Source: Frigidibacter sp037095735 (GTDB lineage Bacteria > Pseudomonadota > Alphaproteobacteria > Rhodobacterales > Rhodobacteraceae). Taken from it: DNA of 64,000 nucleotides. The DNA lies in contig NZ_JBAWKD010000001.1 of NCBI RefSeq assembly GCF_037095735.1, positions 1,017,393 through 1,081,392 of the forward strand. Reading direction: 5' to 3'. How positions within the stretch are numbered: position 1 is the first letter of the stretch; each line of letters opens with the position of its first letter. This document shows positions 57,741 through 64,000 of this stretch, one piece after another. Made by a program: the position numbers and the translations under genes. Below the pieces are notes generated by a model, which was given only the letters and a program-made list of their open reading frames with translations, did no database searches and was not told the origin of the DNA.

Positions 57741-57785
57741 GCAGGGGGGTGCGGGGGGAGCCGCGGCTCCCCCCGACCCTGTTTC
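57741..57785. repeat. Intergenic GC-rich element, copy C
   Basis: GCAGGGGGGTGCGGGGGG precedes the palindromic GAGCCGCGGCTC, and the element ends CCCCCCGACCCTGTTTC, four bases before the pyrF stop. The 17-base end is identical to copies A and B. Confidence 0.65.
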
Positions 57786-57789
57786 CGGC

Positions 57790-58545
57790 TCAGTGGTTCG
57801 GCAGCCGCGCCTGCACCGAGTTCATCTCGGCCACGATCGCAGCCGCCGCGGCCCGCGGATCGGCGGCGCGGTGGATCGGACGGCCGACGACGATATGGTC
57901 GACCCCATCCGCGATCGCCTGCGCCGGCGTCGCGATCCGCTTCTGGTCGCCCAGATCCGCCCCCGCCGGCCGCACGCCCGGCGTCACGATCAGCCGGCCT
58001 GCCGCCTCGGGCAGGGCGCGGACCCGCGCCGCTTCCTGCGGCGAGCAGATCACGCCGTCGGCCCCGGCGGCCAGGGCGCGGGCCGCACGCTCGATCGCGA
58101 TCTCGTGGATGTCGCCCGCGACCATCATCCCCTCGTCGAGATCGGCGCGGTCGAGCGAGGTCAGCACCGTCACCGCGAGGATCTTCGTGGCCGAGCCGCC
58201 GGCGCCTTCCTTGGCCGCGCGCACCACATGCGGGTCGCCGTGGACGGTGAGGAAATCCATCTCGAACCGGGCGAGGCCGCGCACCGCCGCCTCGACCGTG
58301 GCGCCGATGTCGAACAGCTTCATGTCGAGGAAGATGCGCTTGCCGTGTTCGGACTTCAGCTCGTTCGCCAGCGCGAGCCCGCCGCCGGTCAGCATGCCGA
58401 GGCCGATCTTGTAGAAGCTGACCGCGTCACCGAGCGTTTCGGCGAAGGCGAGGCCCTGCACCGCGTCGGGCAGGTCGATCGCCACGATAAGACGGTCGTC
58501 GGACAGGCGGCCGTCGGCGCGCATCGCCGTCGCTGCGTCGGTCAT
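57790..58545 (-). CDS. pyrF: Orotidine 5'-phosphate decarboxylase
   Basis: ATG 58545 gives 251 residues, a normal PyrF length. It has LIVAIDLPD, the catalytic DMKLFDIGATV (Lys/Asp network), DFLTVHGDP and the phosphate-binding VTPGVRPAGADLGDQKR...VVGRPI near the C terminus. It makes UMP from orotidine monophosphate. A longer frame from 58602 lacks family support. It is flanked by repeat element C, with a small gene downstream of its start region on the same strand. Confidence 0.95.
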   Translation of the reverse strand: MTDAATAMRADGRLSDDRLIVAIDLPDAVQGLAFAETLGDAVSFYKIGLGMLTGGGLALANELKSEHGKRIFLDMKLFDIGATVEAAVRGLARFEMDFLTVHGDPHVVRAAKEGAGGSATKILAVTVLTSLDRADLDEGMMVAGDIHEIAIERAARALAAGADGVICSPQEAARVRALPEAAGRLIVTPGVRPAGADLGDQKRIATPAQAIADGVDHIVVGRPIHRAADPRAAAAAIVAEMNSVQARLPNH

Positions 58546-58623
58546 CGGAACTCTCCTTGGCTGGATTTTCCCTGCTCTGCCGCCGTGGCGCGCCGAGGTC
58601 AAGGAAAAGCCGGCCGCGAGAGG

Positions 58624-58857
58624 TCAGGCGGCGAGGCGGGCGCGGGCCTGCATCTGGCGCTGGTGCAGCATCCGGGCGCTGCCGATCAGCCGGTCGCGCA
58701 GCGCGCCGGGTCCGTGGACGGGGGCCGAGGTCAGCACCCGCGTTTCGAACGGGACGGGGCGGCCGTCGGCCTTGACCAGCAGCGTCACCAGCGCCTCGAC
58801 GCGGCCGAAGTCGCGCAGGCGGCGGGCATGGGTCACTTTCGCAGAGAGAACACGCAT
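58624..58857 (-). CDS. Small basic hypothetical protein
   Basis: This 77-residue protein starts at ATG 58857 after GAAGGAGGGCCCCCG, a strong ribosome site. It is Arg-rich (13 Arg), with VEALVTLLVKADGRPVPFETRVLTSAPVHGPGALRDRLIGSARMLHQRQMQ. No membrane segment or known domain is recognised, and no function can be suggested. It lies 78 bases upstream of pyrF on the same strand, so the two may be co-transcribed. Confidence 0.6.
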   Translation of the reverse strand: MRVLSAKVTHARRLRDFGRVEALVTLLVKADGRPVPFETRVLTSAPVHGPGALRDRLIGSARMLHQRQMQARARLAA

Positions 58858-59155
58858 CGGGGGCCCTCCTTCGGGCGGGACGCGGCCTTGACGCCGCGGG
58901 TCACTTGCGATCCTGCAACGCGTTGGGAAAGAAATGGTTTCCCGAATGTGGCGGCGACGTGACCCTTAGGTCAACCGGCCCGGCGCGACCGGGTGACGCA
59001 GGGCGGCCGGGTGCGGGCCGGATCGGGACAGGATCGGGGTCGGTGGCCCTTGAAACTGTTGCCCGATGACCACAGATTTCGGATCGAGACCTGCGGGTCC
59101 CGTGCCGGATGCGGGCGGGGCCGGAGCGGGGGCTTGATGGAAAGGGGAATTGCCG

Positions 59156-61771
<2,616 letters not shown>

Positions 61772-61798
61772 GCCGGGCCGCAGGCAGGACAACAAAAG

Positions 61799-61832
61799 CG
61801 GGGGCGGTCCGGATGGGCCGCCCCCGTTCGTT
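61799..61832 (+). terminator. Rho-independent terminator after clpB
   Basis: CGGGGGCGG (61799-61807) pairs with CCGCCCCCG (61818-61826) across a ten-base loop and is followed by TTCGTTT. It starts 28 bases after the clpB stop. Confidence 0.75.
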
Positions 61833-62113
61833 TGCGCGGACCACGACAGGGCCGAGAGCATCGGTGTCGAGGGTCCGCTTGCTATCCTCAGCGGAAGGGG
61901 CGGCGGCCCCGTGGGGATTTCCGGTCACAACGCGGTGTGAGGTCGTGAAGAGACGTGAGGGATGGGATCTCGCGCGCTAGCGTCGTGAAGGGCAGGATCG
62001 AGGCGATGTGACCGCGCGACCCTGAACCGCCGGGCCTGCACCTTCGTAGTCCCTGCACGAGGCGCAGATCCGGCCCGGCCCCTTGGGGCGTGCCGCAACC
62101 AAGGAGACCCGAG
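61833..62113. other. Intergenic region before msrP, no gene seen
   Basis: About 280 bases between the clpB terminator and msrP. Open frames on either strand are short and lack a ribosome site or family resemblance. It contains GTCGTGAAG twice (near 61941 and 61983) and probably the msrPQ promoter, which I could not pinpoint. Confidence 0.5.
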
Positions 62114-63055
62114 ATGACCCGAGACATGCAATCCCGCCTCGGACCGAGGATCGGCTGGTCGCAGGTGACGCCGCGCGCCGATTACCTGAACCGCCGCCAG
62201 CTGATGGCCGGGGCCGTGGGGCTGGGTCTGGCAGGGTTGGCGGGGCCTGCCGCGGCCAAGCTGACCTACATCCCGTCGAAATACTCGACGACCGAGACGC
62301 CGAACACTCTGGAAGAGATCACCGGCTACAACAACTTCTACGAGTTCGGCACCGACAAGTCCGACCCGAAGAACTATTCGGGCCAGTTCCAGCCGGAGCC
62401 TTGGACGGTCGAGATCGGCGGCATGGTCGACCGGCCCGGCACCTGGGGGCTCGACGACATCCTGAAGGACGTGACGCTGGAAGAGCGGATCTATCGTCTG
62501 CGCTGCGTCGAGGCCTGGTCGATGGTGATCCCCTGGATCGGCTTCCCGCTGAAGACGCTGCTCGACAAGGCTGGCGTCCAGCCCGGCGCGAAATTCGTGG
62601 CCTTCGAGACGGTGATGCGCCCCGAGGAGATGCCGGGCCAGCGCGCGCGCTGGATCGAATGGCCCTATCGCGAGGGGCTACGGCTGGACGAGGCGATGCA
62701 CCCGCTGACCATTCTTGCCACCGGCCTTTACGGTGATCCGCTGCCCAACCAGAACGGCGCGCCGCTGCGGCTGGTGGTGCCGTGGAAGTATGGCTTCAAG
62801 GGCATCAAGAGCATCGTGAAGATCAGCCTTGTCCCGCAGGAGCCGAAGGCGACCTGGAAGATGCTGCAAAGCAACGAATACGGCTTCTATGCCAACGTGA
62901 ACCCCAAGGTCGACCATCCGCGCTGGAGCCAGGCGACCGAGCGGCGGATCGGCGCGGGGCTGTTCGGCGGCCGGCAGGAGACGCAGATGTTCAACGGCTA
63001 CGGCGAACAGGTGGCCGATCTCTACAAGGGCATGGACCTTGCAAAGGATTACTGA
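62114..63055 (+). CDS. msrP: Protein-methionine-sulfoxide reductase catalytic subunit MsrP
   Basis: ATG 62114 follows AAGGAGACCCGAG, giving 313 residues. It has a Tat-type leader (NRRQLMAGAVGLGLAGLAG, twin Arg) and the molybdopterin domain with YNNFYEFGTDKSDP, RCVEAWSMVIPWIGF (Cys binding Mo) and YGFKGIKSIVKI. MsrP repairs oxidised methionines in periplasmic proteins with electrons from MsrQ. Its end overlaps the msrQ start by 17 bases. Confidence 0.94.
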   Translation: MTRDMQSRLGPRIGWSQVTPRADYLNRRQLMAGAVGLGLAGLAGPAAAKLTYIPSKYSTTETPNTLEEITGYNNFYEFGTDKSDPKNYSGQFQPEPWTVEIGGMVDRPGTWGLDDILKDVTLEERIYRLRCVEAWSMVIPWIGFPLKTLLDKAGVQPGAKFVAFETVMRPEEMPGQRARWIEWPYREGLRLDEAMHPLTILATGLYGDPLPNQNGAPLRLVVPWKYGFKGIKSIVKISLVPQEPKATWKMLQSNEYGFYANVNPKVDHPRWSQATERRIGAGLFGGRQETQMFNGYGEQVADLYKGMDLAKDY

Positions 63056-63713
63056 GCGGCTGCGCCAGTCCGCCCTGGTCGGCGCGATCAACACGCGGGC
63101 CCGGCGGGTGCCGGTCTGGGCGATCTATCTTCTGGGCGCGCTGCCGGCGGCCTGGATCGTCTGGCTGACGCTGCAGGGCGGGCTCGGCATCGATCCGGTG
63201 AAGGAGATCGAGCATCGGCTGGGCAAGCTGGGGCTGCAGTTCCTGGCGGGCGGGCTGGCGGTGACGCCGCTCAGGACCTGGGTGGGGGTGAACCTGCTGA
63301 AGTTCCGCCGCGCGCTGGGGCTGCTGGCCTTCTGGTATGTGCTGGCGCATCTGGCGGCCTGGGTGGTTCTGGACATGGGCCTGCTCTGGGCACAGATGGG
63401 GCGCGACATCCTCAAGCGCCCCTACATCACCATCGGCATGCTGGCCTTCGCGCTGATGCTGCCGCTGGCGATCACCTCGAACGCCGCGTCGATCCGGCGG
63501 CTGGGGGCGCGCTGGCGGCTGCTGCATCGGCTGGTCTATCCGGCTGCGGTGCTGGGGGCGCTGCATTTCATCCTGCTGGTGCGGACCTGGCAGCCAGAGC
63601 CGATGCTCTACCTGGCGGGAATCGCGGCGCTGCTGCTGCTGCGTCTGGGCATCCTGCGGCGGACGGGACGGGCCGCGGGCAACGCTCCGGTCCGCGGGGC
63701 CGGGCGGGCCTGA
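63039..63713 (+). CDS. msrQ: Haem-binding membrane partner MsrQ
   Basis: A TTG at 63039 overlaps msrP by 17 bases. No better start is seen within 20 codons. The 224-residue protein has about six hydrophobic segments (VWAIYLLGALPAAWIVWL, FWYVLAHLAAWVVLD, YITIGMLAFALMLPLAITS, LVYPAAVLGALHFILLV) and His residues in those helices suitable for haem b. It passes electrons from the quinone pool or NADH to MsrP. Length and order are typical. Confidence 0.9.
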   Translation: MQRITERLRQSALVGAINTRARRVPVWAIYLLGALPAAWIVWLTLQGGLGIDPVKEIEHRLGKLGLQFLAGGLAVTPLRTWVGVNLLKFRRALGLLAFWYVLAHLAAWVVLDMGLLWAQMGRDILKRPYITIGMLAFALMLPLAITSNAASIRRLGARWRLLHRLVYPAAVLGALHFILLVRTWQPEPMLYLAGIAALLLLRLGILRRTGRAAGNAPVRGAGRA

Positions 63714-63870
63714 GGGCAGACCCGGGAAACGGTTGCGCGGGTCCCCCCGACTCGCGCAACTTTCCGTCTCCGCGGCCGGCGACGTGGTGGTCGGTGGCCC
63801 TCTAACCCCAATATTTTGCGGTTTGATGACGGGCTTGGCAAAAAGTCGGGGTCCGGGTGAAAAAGCCTCT

Positions 63871-63899
63871 TGCGGCGGTCGGGTGTTATCCGTAGAACC
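63871..63899 (+). promoter_or_regulatory. Probable rRNA operon promoter
   Basis: TTGCGG (63871-63876), a 17-base spacer and TAGAAC (63894-63899) form a sigma-70 layout. The 80 bases before it contain AAAAA runs suited to UP elements. The following CTCACCGAAGCGG is a sequence I associate with Rhodobacter rRNA operon leaders. Confidence 0.5.
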
Positions 63900-63900
63900 C

Positions 63901-64000
63901 CCTCACCGAAGCGGACAACACTGCAACGGTGCGGTAGCCGGGTCGCAAGACGCTGGAAACGCTGAAGGAAATTCGAGGACGGTTGGAGCGGGCAGCGCCA
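63901..64000 (+). ncRNA. Probable rRNA operon leader, cut by window edge
   Basis: The 100 bases after the promoter begin CCCTCACCGAAGCGGACAAC and resemble the leader before 16S rRNA in Rhodobacterales. The mature 16S start is not in the window. Identification is from remembered pattern only. Confidence 0.4.

Noticed and set aside
59041..59080. Heat-shock (sigma-32 type) promoter before clpB
   Set aside because: CTTGAAA is present but no acceptable -10 sequence lies at the usual spacing, so it is not listed as a promoter.
63990..64000. GCAGCGCCA at the window end as another copy of the intergenic element
   Set aside because: Only nine bases are visible and the surroundings look like an rRNA leader, so it cannot be told from chance.

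Overview
The window reads as one high-GC alphaproteobacterial chromosome segment, most probably from order Rhodobacterales (Rhodobacter/Rhodovulum-type). The grounds are a FlaF/FlbT-controlled flagellin, an FtcR/Rem-like flagellar regulator, two full TTAA-N7-TTAAC CtrA-type sites, GC-rich intergenic elements of a kind common in that order, and an rRNA-operon leader style at the right end. I cannot name the species from the sequence alone.

Layout. (1) 1-2189: cell-envelope glycosylation trio, made of the 3' end of a GT2 glycosyltransferase, a LAB_N membrane protein and a GT39 glycosyltransferase. (2) 2206-35384: a nearly complete flagellar gene cluster. It holds the export apparatus (fliI, fliQ, flhA, fliR, flhB, fliP, fliH), C-ring and MS-ring (fliF, fliG, fliM, fliN), rod, rings and hook (flgB, flgC, fliE, flgF, flgG, flgA, flgH, flgI, flgE, flgD, fliK), junction proteins (flgK, flgL) and a single flagellin with flaF and flbT. 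It also has a rod-binding FlgJ without a muramidase domain, a separate lytic transglycosylase, a MotE-like protein, and several unrecognised cluster proteins, including a 770-residue exported protein at 27403-29715. motA, motB, fliO and fliJ are not in the window. (3) 35508-39930: an unrecognised 239-residue protein, a 284-bp regulatory intergenic region (DnaA box, CtrA-type site, palindromes), an OmpR-like protein with a degenerate receiver, a complete OmpR-type response regulator and a hybrid PAS histidine kinase. (4) 40308-49276: a divergent operon with a long-chain-type acyl-CoA synthetase, a complete branched-chain-amino-acid-type ABC importer (two ATPases, two permeases, one binding protein), a 64-residue membrane protein and a PaaK-like CoA ligase. 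This suggests uptake and CoA activation of an organic acid, sensed by the neighbouring two-component genes. (5) 49403-63713: housekeeping genes: EamA exporter, rpmJ, tRNA-Val(GAC), N-formylglutamate amidohydrolase, dinB, a PagL-like outer-membrane protein, ilvD, an SPFH/NfeD pair, pyrF, clpB and msrPQ. (6) 63714-64000: probable promoter and leader of an rRNA operon whose 16S gene would lie just outside.

The strongest leads are the regulatory DNA and the odd regulators: the FtcR-like protein with its divergent, repeat-rich promoter; the two full CtrA-type sites; the DnaA/CtrA intergenic region; the Glu-for-Asp receiver-like protein beside a normal two-component pair; the uptake-plus-CoA-ligase operon; and the 770-residue exported flagellar-cluster protein. 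A run of 116 Ns at 50407-50522 is flanked by an identical 22-base sequence and is probably an assembly artefact within an intergenic hairpin.
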